49,040 bases of DNA from an uncultured Christensenella sp. (GCA_949287685.1 CASEHF010000013.1:1-49040); one strand, 5' to 3'; counted from the stretch's first letter, positions 17,399 through 25,803 are shown. Made by a program: numbers and translations. Notes: generated by a model not told the origin, from the letters alone.

Positions 17399-17878
17399 CT
17401 ACTGCTCAGTGCCTTGTTTTGTATTTTCCGTGTTAGCGGAGGTGTCGGCTGCTGTATCAGGCGCTGTGTTTTGCTCTAAATCGTTCGCTTCATTTTGCGT
17501 GGAAGCCTCAGTTGATTGTTCGACATTTTTGCTTTCCTCGGTCGGCTCATATTTTTGATAAATTGCCGAAATAATCGTACCCACAACTAGCACCACACCC
17601 AAAATCACCGCAATAATATAGGTGATTGAGTCGCTTTGATCGTTTAGCCCATACGCTGTGCGTACGCAAATAATCGCAATGACCCCGATTGCGAGCAGTG
17701 CGATCCAAATAGGGTAGAATATTTTGCCAAAAATTTTGCGCTTTTCTGCATTTTGCCAAAAACCAGCCCATTTTGTGCGGTTGTGGCTCGATTTACTGTC
17801 CGCTGTTGTGTTCTGCTCTTGCTCATCAAGATGTGCAGGCTGCTTGTTTTTTAAATTCTGTTCGTTTTTCATAGCCAT
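17399..17878 (-). CDS. Small membrane protein with polar Gln/Thr/Asp-rich tail
   Basis: 159 aa from the chosen ATG; a two-codon shorter start (MKNEQN) is equally possible. Longer in-frame starts upstream are not convincing because they run into a terminator. It has a hydrophilic N-terminus, two transmembrane helices (KIFYPIWIALLAIGVIAIICV, then a second hydrophobic stretch ending near IISAIYQ) and a low-complexity acidic tail of about 50 residues rich in E, T, N, Q and A. Not recognised. It resembles two paired membrane proteins at 43106 and 43731 in general design only. Confidence 0.6.
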   Translation of the reverse strand: MAMKNEQNLKNKQPAHLDEQEQNTTADSKSSHNRTKWAGFWQNAEKRKIFGKIFYPIWIALLAIGVIAIICVRTAYGLNDQSDSITYIIAVILGVVLVVGTIISAIYQKYEPTEESKNVEQSTEASTQNEANDLEQNTAPDTAADTSANTENTKQGTEQ

Positions 17879-18004
17879 TAATATACCATACTTTATTTTA
17901 TTTTTCAAGCCTTTATCGAAATTTTGCGCAAATGCACTAAAACTATGCAGTGTAATTAAATAGGCACATATAGAAAGTGAACTAATTTTTTTCGGTAATA
18001 ACAA

Positions 18005-18040
18005 AAAAGGCTAGTGTAATAAGTAATACAATAGCCTTTT
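18005..18040 (-). terminator. Terminator of the membrane-anchored HTH gene
   Basis: AAAAGGCTA pairs with TAGCCTTTT; on the minus strand a run of T follows. It lies 39 nt after the leftward stop codon. Confidence 0.75.
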
Positions 18041-18078
18041 GATTGTAAAAAGCAGTTTTTTATATAAAAAGTTGAGGT

Positions 18079-20568
18079 TTATTCGGTAGTAGCGGTGTCA
18101 TTGGTGATAATTATTGGAATGTCTACCTTTACTCCCTCGGGAGAGGAAATAGTAACCACGACTTCGGCGCGCTCGCCCTCAATTTCGCTGGCAATTATTT
18201 CTAGTTGTCCATAGTCCTCGCCGACATACTGAGTAACAGGGTCGATAATTTGCACGGATAAAATGTTCGGATTGGAGCAGGTAACGGTTAATTCCTCATA
18301 CAGTGTGGTAGGGTACCACCAATAACTCCCAAAAGACACTTGAGAAGGGCTCATATCAAATCTAATAGCCTTAGTTTCTCCAGGAGCTACCGTGCGTTCC
18401 GCTTCGGTCGCATTGCAAGTAAGGCTAGTAATACCTACTACTTCTAGCGTACTGGTCACGATTTCACCTGTATCGTTTGAAGTAACTGTAATTTCTGTTG
18501 AGCCAACTTTTACACCTACAATTTTCACCGTATTAGTTCCTTCACTAAGGCGCGCGCTTAACTGACTAGCGGAGGTAGTTTCATTTAGATTTGCGCCATA
18601 GAAATATGCAATTGTGGGGTCGGCAATTGTTAGGGTAACATTGTTAGTTGCATTCCATCCATCGTAATTAAATTCAATATCGAAATAGTTCACATGAGTT
18701 TTATAAATAGTAGTATAAGGAATTTCGAGTGCATGGATGCTGTTAATATAATATCTACCTATTTCATTCCAAGGAGTGCAAAAAGTTACATACCCCTCAC
18801 CAAGTGAATTTACATTCAAATTGTAGCGTGCGGAATTGTTTCCCGTATCATAACTAACAAATTCCAAATTGGCAAAGTTTTCAATATCAGACTCTATTTT
18901 TGCTGTTATAGGAATATTATATGCTCCAGTTGGCATTTTGAAAAGGAGATTATCGACATTGTTATGATAGAAGTATATAGTGTCAATATAATCGTTATAG
19001 AAAGTAACTGTTGTTGTGCCATTTGTAGTAACGGAGATAGTCTTACTCAAACCATTATCTAGTTGAATGGTCATTTCGGTAGTACCCTCAGCGATTGCTA
19101 CATACCTGCCATTATCCTCAATAATAAATTCGGGGTCGTATAAAATTTCATAGTCATAGTTTGTGATACTAGTGGGGTAGGTGGTAAAGTCAACATCAAA
19201 GTACATTCCCGCGCGCGTTGTAATATTATTCGCATTGATTTGGTATGTATCTTGTACGAAAACTGTAAGTATGTCCCACTGCTGATTGCTAAGGACACTT
19301 TTTATATAAAAGTTTGCCTCGTACTTAGTAGAGCCGTATTCAGAATCTAATTGTACAGTCACGGTGTACTTATTATCCGCAAAACTTTCACTAATCAATG
19401 AGTATGGTTTTGTGCATTCAAGTGTAAAATTATTTTTAAAGTCCGCGAGTGTGTCAAAATACTCACCAGCATTTATTGAAAAGGTTGTCGGTTTGTGGGC
19501 ATACATACTTAGGCTCCCGTAATGAGAACCACTGCTTGTCGATATATTAAAATTAGGCTTGTTCACATAAACCTCAATTAGACTGCCACGATGACCATTT
19601 ACAACTGTATTAATATAAGTGTAACCGTATCCTGTTGCGGTGACTACTCCGTTTTTATCAACTGTCGCAATTTCGGGGTTGGTAGAGGCAAATGTAAATG
19701 GATCGTGGCGCGTAAAATCAGGATATTCGGTCTTGAGTACTGTCTGTTCTCCAATTCTATTGAAAACTATATGTCTACTAGTAATTTCAACATAGTTAGG
19801 AGTGCGTAGGTCGTAAAAGCCTACCGCTGTATTTGCAATTTGCCCTAAAACAGCGCCGCATTGTATTGAAGTGAATACGATTACCAAAATAAACAAAATT
19901 TTGCCGAGCTTAAATGGTGCTGGCGCATTTATAACCTTGAGGTCGAGAAGTAGGTGCAAAATTGATACAATAAAGAAAATCGTGTACGAAATTGCGGCTA
20001 CTATGAAAAATTCTTGTACTTGCTCGCCTGTGTAACCTAAGTAGAAGTAACACGAGAGCGCTAGAGCAAACAGCGCTAAAATTAACACGCTCTTTAGAAT
20101 AGTTATTGCTTTGTGTCCAGGTCGAATTAGCGTAAGGAATACTTGTATTAGGGCTATTCCGATCGTTAGACCTATGGAGCCCCAAATTAAGTGCGTAGGC
20201 AGAATATCTAATACTAGGTCGTAGCCTGCGAGATAGCCAAAGCCAATAACCGCCACTATTAGTGCCGCCCAAATGAGGATTAACTGTATAATTGTCATAT
20301 AGTTGCGGCGAAAAAAGTTGTATCCTCGCGTATTTAGGTCTCCTTTAGCAGCCGCGGGGGCGGGAGTGGTATCGCCGAGTAGTTCGCCAATTGAGATATT
20401 AAAAATTTCGGCAATGTTAGCAAGAGTATTTAGGTCAGGTTCGCTAGCACCGAGTTCCCACTTGCTCACGACCTTGTTAGAAATATGTAGTTTGTCCGCT
20501 AGTTCTTGCTGGGTCATATTGTGAGATTTTCGTAGCATACTGATTTTCGAACCTATGTTTATCATCAT
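18079..20568 (-). CDS. Membrane-anchored XRE-type HTH protein with Ig-like ectodomain
   Basis: 829 aa. Residues ~5-65 are a Cro/CI-type HTH (SMLRKSHNMTQQELADKLHI, SNKVVSKWELGASEPD). Then come about five transmembrane helices between residues 90 and 250. The remaining ~570 residues lie outside the membrane by prediction and are beta-rich. A Big_2-like Ig segment is visible (FASTNPEIATVDKNGVV, then TATGYGYTYI near 300-335), and similar strand patterns recur later. A protein joining a cytosolic DNA-binding domain to a large exported domain is a one-component transmembrane regulator by design. Start supported by AAGGAG. No target operon is adjacent. The last residues lack any anchor motif. Confidence 0.85.
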   Translation of the reverse strand: MMINIGSKISMLRKSHNMTQQELADKLHISNKVVSKWELGASEPDLNTLANIAEIFNISIGELLGDTTPAPAAAKGDLNTRGYNFFRRNYMTIIQLILIWAALIVAVIGFGYLAGYDLVLDILPTHLIWGSIGLTIGIALIQVFLTLIRPGHKAITILKSVLILALFALALSCYFYLGYTGEQVQEFFIVAAISYTIFFIVSILHLLLDLKVINAPAPFKLGKILFILVIVFTSIQCGAVLGQIANTAVGFYDLRTPNYVEITSRHIVFNRIGEQTVLKTEYPDFTRHDPFTFASTNPEIATVDKNGVVTATGYGYTYINTVVNGHRGSLIEVYVNKPNFNISTSSGSHYGSLSMYAHKPTTFSINAGEYFDTLADFKNNFTLECTKPYSLISESFADNKYTVTVQLDSEYGSTKYEANFYIKSVLSNQQWDILTVFVQDTYQINANNITTRAGMYFDVDFTTYPTSITNYDYEILYDPEFIIEDNGRYVAIAEGTTEMTIQLDNGLSKTISVTTNGTTTVTFYNDYIDTIYFYHNNVDNLLFKMPTGAYNIPITAKIESDIENFANLEFVSYDTGNNSARYNLNVNSLGEGYVTFCTPWNEIGRYYINSIHALEIPYTTIYKTHVNYFDIEFNYDGWNATNNVTLTIADPTIAYFYGANLNETTSASQLSARLSEGTNTVKIVGVKVGSTEITVTSNDTGEIVTSTLEVVGITSLTCNATEAERTVAPGETKAIRFDMSPSQVSFGSYWWYPTTLYEELTVTCSNPNILSVQIIDPVTQYVGEDYGQLEIIASEIEGERAEVVVTISSPEGVKVDIPIIITNDTATTE

Positions 20569-21141
20569 TTGTTAACTCCTTTTTTTGTTTTTGAAAATTT
20601 TAGTTGTATCGTGGTTCTTAATTTATTATATAATATATAGTGTATAAAAAGCAAATAAAAGTATTCTCTAAAATATGGAATAAGTCTATAATTTGGCGAG
20701 AAAGTAGTTTTTAGTGAATTTTTCTTTAATTTGTAGAAAAAACAAAGTGGCGGAGATTATTTTGTGCGAAGCCGGTGCGAAAGCGCACACCCGATAAATA
20801 AGCGGCAAAGAGTACAAGGCTGGCGCGGAAGTATACTTTTCTAATTGTAGCGGTCACTCACGCGCCAGACTTCCCGTAAACGGGAAGGCATCCTGAGCGC
20901 CGACCCGCGTAAGCCCTTAGACGAAGGATCTATTCCGCTTTATTATATTGTCGGGAGTGCGCCTACGCACTGCGCCGAAATCTTTATTCGGCTTGTAAAA
21001 CTTAAAAAATAATAAACCCCACCTCAAAAAGCATCTAACTTTTAAGGCATAGTTTTTAATAATATATTTTGTAAGAATTCAATCAGCAAAAAATCATCAA
21101 AAAAAATACTAAAAAACCTTAAAAAACACAAAAAAAATAAC
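20569..21141. other. Gene-free stretch upstream of the HTH gene
   Basis: It holds the HTH gene's promoter region, a composite dispersed repeat (20772-20990) and otherwise AT-rich sequence with no supportable gene. Confidence 0.5.
20772..20990 (+). repeat. Dispersed intergenic repeat, long structured copy
   Basis: Order: GGTGCGAAAGCGCACACC hairpin; CTGGCGC...GCGCCAG stem with a 35-nt loop unlike that of the 4798 copy; CTTCCCG TAAA CGGGAAG hairpin; GCATCCTGAGCGCCGACC; GACGAAGGATCTATTCCGC; and GGGAGTGCGCCTACGCAC. Stems match the 4798 copy while loops vary. Confidence 0.78.
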
Positions 21142-21171
21142 AAAAAAATCGCAAAAAATGCGATTTTTTTT
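21142..21171. terminator. Bidirectional terminator
   Basis: AAAAAATCGC pairs with GCGATTTTTT around a 7-nt A-rich loop, about 85 nt beyond the end of the leftward PH-domain gene. Confidence 0.75.
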
Positions 21172-21256
21172 GATAATTATTTAACAATAAAACTACACTT
21201 TTAGAAGTTAAATACCTCTTTAGTGTGGTTTGTTTGAAATCTTTAATAAATTGTAA

Positions 21257-21844
21257 TTAAATTACATTTTTATATTTTTCTTTTACTTCCTCTACGATTT
21301 GTTTCATTTCCTTATATAATTCATAAGGCTTTTCGACATGCGAGAAGTTGTATCCAACAGCCTTTGAGGTCGCCATTGGGCTAGACATACTGCCAAAAGT
21401 GATTGTGCCAGTTTCCTGCTTTAAAACTTTGTCTACGAATCCCACCTTTACATTAAGCGCCCCAACATAACGCATATCCAGGCTCTTAAAGTCGATTCCG
21501 ATTATTCCCGAACGAATTAAAATACGAGAATTTGTGTACGCAAAATAGTTGTTTTTATAGTAAATTGCGGCAAAAATGCCAGTGCATATAAACACCAGCA
21601 CTATGACCCCCACAGGGATTAAAAAGTATTCCCAAGGGATTACCTCCTCAAAGCAAAATGGTAAAATTCCTACGATTGCTATCCAGACATTTATCCAAAA
21701 AGCGCTCAAAAACCAGTATACAAAAAGTTTGAGTTTGTTTGGTTTGATTACACGCAAAATTTGCTCGTTTTTGTCTAGGACATTATCGAAAAGTTCTGCA
21801 TATTGAATGTTTTTAGACTGTTCAGTGAGTTTTTCCTCTGCCAT
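21257..21844 (-). CDS. bPH_2 (YdbS/YdbT-like) membrane protein
   Basis: 195 aa. The N-terminal ~45 residues are cytosolic. Two transmembrane helices follow (about 46-68 and 76-98), then a bacterial PH domain of the bPH_2 type: YFAYTNSRILIRSGIIGIDF, LDMRYVGALNVKVGFVDKVL and GTITFGSMSSP. Proteins of this class sit in the cytoplasmic membrane and are linked to envelope stress or membrane organisation; no enzymatic role is established. AAGGAG precedes the ATG. Monocistronic. Confidence 0.88.
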   Translation of the reverse strand: MAEEKLTEQSKNIQYAELFDNVLDKNEQILRVIKPNKLKLFVYWFLSAFWINVWIAIVGILPFCFEEVIPWEYFLIPVGVIVLVFICTGIFAAIYYKNNYFAYTNSRILIRSGIIGIDFKSLDMRYVGALNVKVGFVDKVLKQETGTITFGSMSSPMATSKAVGYNFSHVEKPYELYKEMKQIVEEVKEKYKNVI

Positions 21845-22184
21845 AATTACTCCTTTATCGTTTTACTATATTATAATATGAAAGACCCCAATAAATCAAC
21901 TATTTTTATTTAATTTTTTGGTAAAATCTATTTTATCTAATCTTTTAAGAAGAATAATTTGTGATGTTGCATCAAATTCACTTAGAGGTCTATATAAAAC
22001 ACTTTATAATAGAATTTTCTAGTCTCAACCTCTACGGACTAACCCGTTTCGTGTCTTGGTAGGGTGGTGCATGAACACATACCTAATAAATTAATTACAA
22101 TTATTCCTATTGAAAAAACACAAAATCAAAGCTGAGCATTATTAAGTGTTATAAGCCCACCCTCTATGCTAGCCTAATAAACTA

Positions 22185-22342
22185 GGTCATCCTGAGTGCC
22201 GACCCGCGTTAGCCCCTAGACGAAGGATCTATTCCTTTTGAAATATACTCAAACATAACATAGATAAATATTCAAAGTGAGTAGTTTTACTTATGTTTAT
22301 CAGCAGTGCGCCCCTGCACCTGAAGGAACTATACCGCTTAAT
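22185..22342 (+). repeat. Dispersed intergenic repeat, split copy
   Basis: First part GGTCATCCTGAGTGCCGACC with GACGAAGGATCTATTCC, then about 60 nt later TATCAGCAGTGCGCCCCTGC, CTGAAGGAAC and ATACCGCTTA, a diverged GGGAGTGCGCC...CCGCTTA unit. It directly precedes the tRNA-Leu-end repeats. The spacer 21845-22184 shows nothing else. Confidence 0.7.
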
Positions 22343-22357
22343 AAAACATTGGTTGAT

Positions 22358-22492
22358 GTGAGAGTGAGGCGCAAGCCGAACGGTGCGAACCCTCGGGTTC
22401 GAGTCCGCACACAAAGTGTGCTAAATCGCAGATTTATCTCATCCGCACATAAAAAAGACACCTAAAAAGGTGTCTTTGGTGCGGATGAGAGG
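22358..22492 (+). repeat. 135-bp direct repeat, copy 1 (partner at 22825-22959)
   Basis: Same length and only two substitutions relative to copy 2. Contents in order: GTGAGAGTGAGGCGCAAGCC; CGAACCC-TC-GGGTTCG hairpin; AGTCCGCACACA; TTTATCTCATCCGCAC; an embedded terminator hairpin AGACACC/GGTGTCT; and the inverted tRNA-Leu 3' end TGGTGCGGATGAGAGG. CTCATCCGCAC and GTGCGGATGAG on either side of the terminator form a larger palindrome. Confidence 0.9.
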
Positions 22493-22737
22493 CGCGATGC
22501 GTTAAGAAAACAGCACGGGCGTGCTGTTTTTAGCCAGCACGGGCGTGCTGTTTTTAGCCAAAGCGGACAGCAAACTCGTTTTGCTGGCAGGCACGAAAGC
22601 GTAGCGGCGTGTAACAAGCGTGCGTTAGCGCGGCGCTGTGTCAATAGCGAGCAACTACAAGTTGGTTTAAAAAATTATGTTTAAAATGCGAGCGTCACCG
22701 TAGGTTCGAGTCCTCTGCTCGATTTTAATTGTTAAAG
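22477..22737 (+). repeat. tRNA-Leu 3'-end-bounded cassette A (261 bp)
   Basis: Bounded on both sides by TGGTGCGGATGAGAGG, the inverted last 16 nt of tRNA-Leu including CCA. Inside is the hairpin CAGCACGGGCGTGCTG followed by TTTTTAGC, present twice in tandem. Then CGGACAGCAAACTCGTTTTGC, GGCACGAAAGCGTAGCGGCG and a 76-nt tRNA-like segment. The hairpin plus TTTTAGC occupies the same position as GTCGCCAGTGGCGAG in the other cassettes. Confidence 0.78.
22647..22722 (+). other. Degenerate tRNA-like segment within cassette A
   Basis: 76 nt with ends GCGAGCA and TGCTCGA (six pairs), a D-loop-like AGTTGGTTTA and a T-loop-like GGTTCGAGTCC. No convincing anticodon stem is visible, so it is at best a tRNA pseudogene. 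Confidence 0.4.
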
Positions 22738-22943
22738 TGGTGCGGATGAGAGGCAGTTGGCGGAATAGATAGTCGCCAGTGGCGAGTATCAGCCAACTGG
22801 ACAAGACCTCTGGTCTTGGCGGGCGTGAGAGTGAGGCGCAAGCCGAACGGTGCGAACCCTTGGGTTCGAGTCCGCACACAAAGTGTGCTAAATCGCAGAT
22901 TTATCTCATCCGCACATAAAAAAGACACCTAAAAAGGTGTCTC
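22738..22943 (+). repeat. tRNA-Leu 3'-end-bounded cassette B (206 bp)
   Basis: It begins with TGGTGCGGATGAGAGG and stops where the true tRNA-Leu 3' end begins with the same 16 nt. Contents: CAGTTGG pairing with CCAACTG around the palindrome GTCGCCAGTGGCGAG (22772-22786), an AGACCTCTGGTCT hairpin, then the first ~119 nt of 135-bp repeat copy 2. Confidence 0.8.
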
Positions 22944-22959
22944 TGGTGCGGATGAGAGG
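22825..22959 (+). repeat. 135-bp direct repeat, copy 2
   Basis: Differs from copy 1 by C to T in the hairpin loop and T to C after the terminator stem. Its last 16 nt are the real 3' end of tRNA-Leu, so the repeat was copied from, or inserted at, this tRNA. Confidence 0.9.
22917..22942 (-). terminator. Terminator of tRNA-Leu
   Basis: On the minus strand AGACACC-TTTTT-AGGTGTCT is followed by TTTTTT immediately after the tRNA CCA. A second copy lies at 22450-22476 inside repeat copy 1. Confidence 0.85.
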
Positions 22960-23026
22960 ACTCGAACCTCCACGATTTCTCACTAGAACCTAAATCTAGC
23001 GCGTCTGCCAATTCCGCCACATCCGC
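22944..23026 (-). tRNA. tRNA-Leu (anticodon TAG)
   Basis: Acceptor GCGGATG pairs with CATCCGC, discriminator A, CCA encoded. Anticodon loop TTTAGGT within CTAGA/TCTAG; long variable arm; T-loop GGTTCGAGTCC. It lies just upstream of, and reads into, the terminator and cassettes. Confidence 0.95.
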
Positions 23027-23145
23027 ATAAGTATTGTATTGTTTTAAAACATAATATTAGTGGAAAATTAGTGATTAAAGATGTTTTACAACTCAACTTA
23101 ATCGTTTGATTAACGCTCAACAGAGAATATTTCGCACTCTCTGAA

Positions 23146-23219
23146 TGGAGCGGGCGATGGGAATCGAACCCACATAGCCAGCTTGGAAGGCTGGAGCTCT
23201 ACCACTGAGCTACGCCCGC
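23146..23219 (-). tRNA. tRNA-Gly (anticodon TCC)
   Basis: Acceptor GCGGGCG pairs with CGCCCGC, discriminator T, CCA encoded. Anticodon loop CTTCCAA within CCAGC/GCTGG; T-loop GGTTCGATTCC. 119 nt upstream of tRNA-Leu on the same strand, so probably co-transcribed. Confidence 0.95.
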
Positions 23220-23736
23220 GTGAATATAAATATAATAGCACAAAAGGAATCGAATGTCAACGGAATATGCAATTTTTATTGACTTTTATGCGCAAACCCC
23301 GTATTATAATATATGGGATGTGCATACAAAAAAATCTCGCTATTTTTTAACCGTTTGTGTATAAAATATCAGCATAATGTTTTTAAATGAATAGTTTGAC
23401 TCGATTTTGTGCAGGAAAGTGCAAAAAAACGATATATTTTGTAGCAAAAATCATTAATTATAATAAAAATTGCCGCATATGCTTTTGGTTTAAAAAATAT
23501 TTAAAAACTCCTATTTAATTCATTTTTATTTTATAATTCTATTATAATTTTGAAAGCGAATTGCTAACAGTTTTATGCAAACTTGTTAATGAAAGTAGCA
23601 GCTGGATTTTTGGTAAACATATCATAGTTTTTTAGATTGTTGTAAATAATATAAAAAATAGCAAAAAATAGTGAAAAATAACATTAAAAAGCAAAAATAT
23701 CAATGTTTATTTAAATTTTTAACATAGGAGGTAATT
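23220..23736. other. Gene-free AT-rich spacer
   Basis: Very AT-rich. It must contain the promoter of the leftward tRNA-Gly/Leu unit and of the rightward 88-aa gene, but no promoter stands out. No repeat recognised. Confidence 0.4.
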
Positions 23737-24003
23737 ATGATTCATTCCTTGGCTGGTGGGGTTATCCGTGATATAAAAATCTGCGATTTTGCGAAGGTTG
23801 AATTGAGTGAATCACACGATGTACGCTGGTACATCAATCCGTTTTTGCAGTTGAAAGTGGGGGATAAAGTGCTTGTTCCAGTTGGTGTAAAAAATGATTT
23901 GGTGTTGGGGGTGGTGTTGAAAATTGAGCGAAATGTAAATGAGCAGGTTGCTCCAATTCCAATAAAGCGCGCTAAAGAGGTGTTTAAAATCATAGAAAAA
24001 TAG
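23737..24003 (+). CDS. Small hypothetical protein with beta-barrel-like core
   Basis: 88 aa with strong ribosome site ATAGGAGG. Residues ~35-70 (LKVGDKVLVPVGVKNDLVLG, VVLKIER) have the G-D-x-V-x-V-P strand pattern of small beta-barrels such as the PriA N-terminal or SH3-like folds. The C-terminus (PIPIKRAKEVFKIIEK) is a basic helix. Too short and general for a family call; a nucleic-acid-binding role is a guess. No signal peptide or membrane helix. It sits alone between a tRNA unit and the convergent Spo0A-like gene. Confidence 0.7.
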   Translation: MIHSLAGGVIRDIKICDFAKVELSESHDVRWYINPFLQLKVGDKVLVPVGVKNDLVLGVVLKIERNVNEQVAPIPIKRAKEVFKIIEK

Positions 24004-24189
24004 CAAAAAAATCAAAAAAACAGCATTTAAATATCATAGTTTAATTTCTATGTGATAAAACCCTTATTGCTTTTTTGCATAGGTATATCTATGGTAATTA
24101 CTTGTTTTTCTAAATATTTAATATTAATTAAATAAGCATTAATTGCTTGTTTTTTGTGTTTTTTTACAAAAAAACGCAATATATACACA

Positions 24190-24238
24190 AAAATAAGGTA
24201 CTATGCATTTGTTTTTACTATGCATAGTACCTTATTTT
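24190..24238 (-). terminator. 19-bp perfect hairpin overlapping the Spo0A-like stop codon
   Basis: AAAATAAGGTACTATGCAT pairs perfectly with its complement after an 11-nt loop. The right arm includes the first bases of the TTA that encodes the stop. T-rich sequence follows on the minus strand, so it can terminate. The arm contains GGTACTATGCA, the motif found three times at 8136-8231. Confidence 0.75.
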
Positions 24239-24926
24239 AATTGTTGGCCTTAGAATAACTGGTGGAGTAGGTGTGTTCGTTAAGTCTTAGTTTTATCTTA
24301 TCGGCAATTAAAGCAATAAACTCTCCGTTTGTTGGTTTGTCCGTAGGTTCGAAAACTTTGGCTTTAAATAAATCGTTGAGAGCGATAAATTTCCCGTTTG
24401 TGTAGCAAACTTCCAGCACATGTCTAATTGCGCGTTCCACTCGTGTTATCGATGTGTCGAATTCGGAGGCAATGCGTGGATATATCTTGGTGGTTATTCC
24501 TCTTAGTACTATATGTGGGTTTTTTATGGCAATCTCAATTGCGCTTTTTAGGAAGTAGGCGCCTTCTAGATTTCGCCTTAAACCAATACTGAGAAACACT
24601 TCATCAATAAGTGCTGCTATTTCGTATGTTATGTGCGGGTCATAATTATAAAAAATTTCAGTTTTTCCCACACAAAATACGGTTTCTTTAGTGTTGGGGG
24701 AGCTGTAGTATTCCAAACGAACTTTGCTTCTATCCAAAAATTGAACAATTTCGGCTACTATTCGCGGGTCGAAGGTTGCAAAAATACAATCCTTATACTG
24801 TTCAAGTGTTTCATCATCAATATTGTGAATTACAGCGAAACTTTCACAACCGAAAAATTCTATAAAATACTCACAAAGTTGCGGCTCCTTTTCTTTATTG
24901 TTTGCAACGAGAATGAATTTTATCAT
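24237..24926 (-). CDS. Spo0A C-terminal domain protein with atypical N-terminal domain
   Basis: 229 aa. The C-terminal ~120 residues match the Spo0A DNA-binding domain: IDEVFLSIGLRRNLEGAYFL, TTKIYPRIASEFDTSITRVE then RAIRHVLEVCY, and KPTNGEFIALIADKIKLRL. The recognition-helix region (TRVERAIRHVLE) is well kept. The first ~105 residues are shorter than a receiver domain and lack its acidic pair at the start (ILVANN instead of DD) and the phosphoacceptor D-x-x-M-P segment. Phosphorelay control therefore looks lost or replaced. Spo0A activates sporulation and represses abrB; this could be a divergent Spo0A or a paralogue. Strong ribosome site AAGGAGG. RicT and SpoVG, also in this window, belong to the same wider network. 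Confidence 0.88.
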   Translation of the reverse strand: MIKFILVANNKEKEPQLCEYFIEFFGCESFAVIHNIDDETLEQYKDCIFATFDPRIVAEIVQFLDRSKVRLEYYSSPNTKETVFCVGKTEIFYNYDPHITYEIAALIDEVFLSIGLRRNLEGAYFLKSAIEIAIKNPHIVLRGITTKIYPRIASEFDTSITRVERAIRHVLEVCYTNGKFIALNDLFKAKVFEPTDKPTNGEFIALIADKIKLRLNEHTYSTSYSKANN

Positions 24927-25575
24927 AACTCATTCCTCCTTTGTATTTTTTTGTATAACAATTGTAACCTAATTTTCTATTTATTGGAAGCAAATTTTAT
25001 AAAATTTTTGAAAAATTTTCTACAAAAATATTTAAAAAATTATTCATTTTTGTGATTTTTTGTTAATAAATGTGATTTTTTTCTCTAAAATATATTTAAT
25101 CAAATTAAAATTCCTTTTAAATCTAGGTACAAAAAAATCAATATTATATTTATATTAACTTTTATTTAAATAGATTGGATATTAGTTCAGATGCTCAAAA
25201 TTTATCAATATTTTTTGTTTTTATTGAATTTTTTATCGTTTTTGCTCTTTCTTTGTTTATTTGAGTGTTTTTTAATAATTATGAATATTAATTGTTTTTT
25301 GTCATATTTGAGTTAAGGCGGGTGAGGTGAGTATGTTTTTATAAACTTATGAATATTTTTGAAAATTACTTATTTCCTATTTTGGTTTGATAAAGAAATA
25401 TGTTCCATGAGTGTGTTATCCTGTGCTGTGCCGTGAGTGTTTTGAGAAGCATTTATTCTGCGTTGGTTCTGTGTTTGAAATATCGTAGGAGGGGGTATTA
25501 TAGTTTTTGGAAGTTTTCGATTATAGTTTTATGTTTTTTTGACTAAAATAATTCTGAAATTAATGCGCAAGTCAG
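24927..25575. other. Gene-free, very AT-rich stretch
   Basis: About 650 nt with no supportable gene. Starts lack ribosome sites, and no repeat or long hairpin was noticed. It contains the promoter region of the leftward Spo0A-like gene and ends at the tRNA-Ser promoter. Confidence 0.5.
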
Positions 25576-25604
25576 TTGACAACATTTACATATTGTGATA
25601 TAAT
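25576..25604 (+). promoter_or_regulatory. Consensus sigma-A promoter of tRNA-Ser
   Basis: TTGACA, 17-nt spacer, TATAAT, exactly matching consensus, about 65 nt upstream of tRNA-Ser(GCT). Confidence 0.9.
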
Positions 25605-25669
25605 CTAAATGTTATCATCCAGTTTTGAGTTGATGATTATAAGTTAATATTAAATTGAAATTCGGTTAT

Positions 25670-25760
25670 GGAGAGGTACCCAAGAGGCCGAAGGGACGTC
25701 CCTGCTAAGGACGCAGTACGGGAAACCGTAGCGAGGGTTCAAATCCCTCCCTCTCCGCCA
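25670..25760 (+). tRNA. tRNA-Ser (anticodon GCT)
   Basis: Class II tRNA. Acceptor GGAGAGG pairs with CCTCTCC, discriminator G, CCA encoded. Anticodon loop CTGCTAA within CGTCC/GGACG; long variable arm; T-loop GTTCAAATCC. Confidence 0.95.
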
Positions 25761-25764
25761 ATGC

Positions 25765-25803
25765 AAGCGTAAGTCTATGAACACCTAGATTTGCGCTTTT
25801 TTG
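25765..25803 (+). terminator. Terminator of tRNA-Ser(GCT)
   Basis: AAGCGTAAGTCTA pairs with TAGATTTGCGCTT (two G-T pairs), followed by TTTTTGTTTTT, starting 4 nt after the tRNA. Confidence 0.8.
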
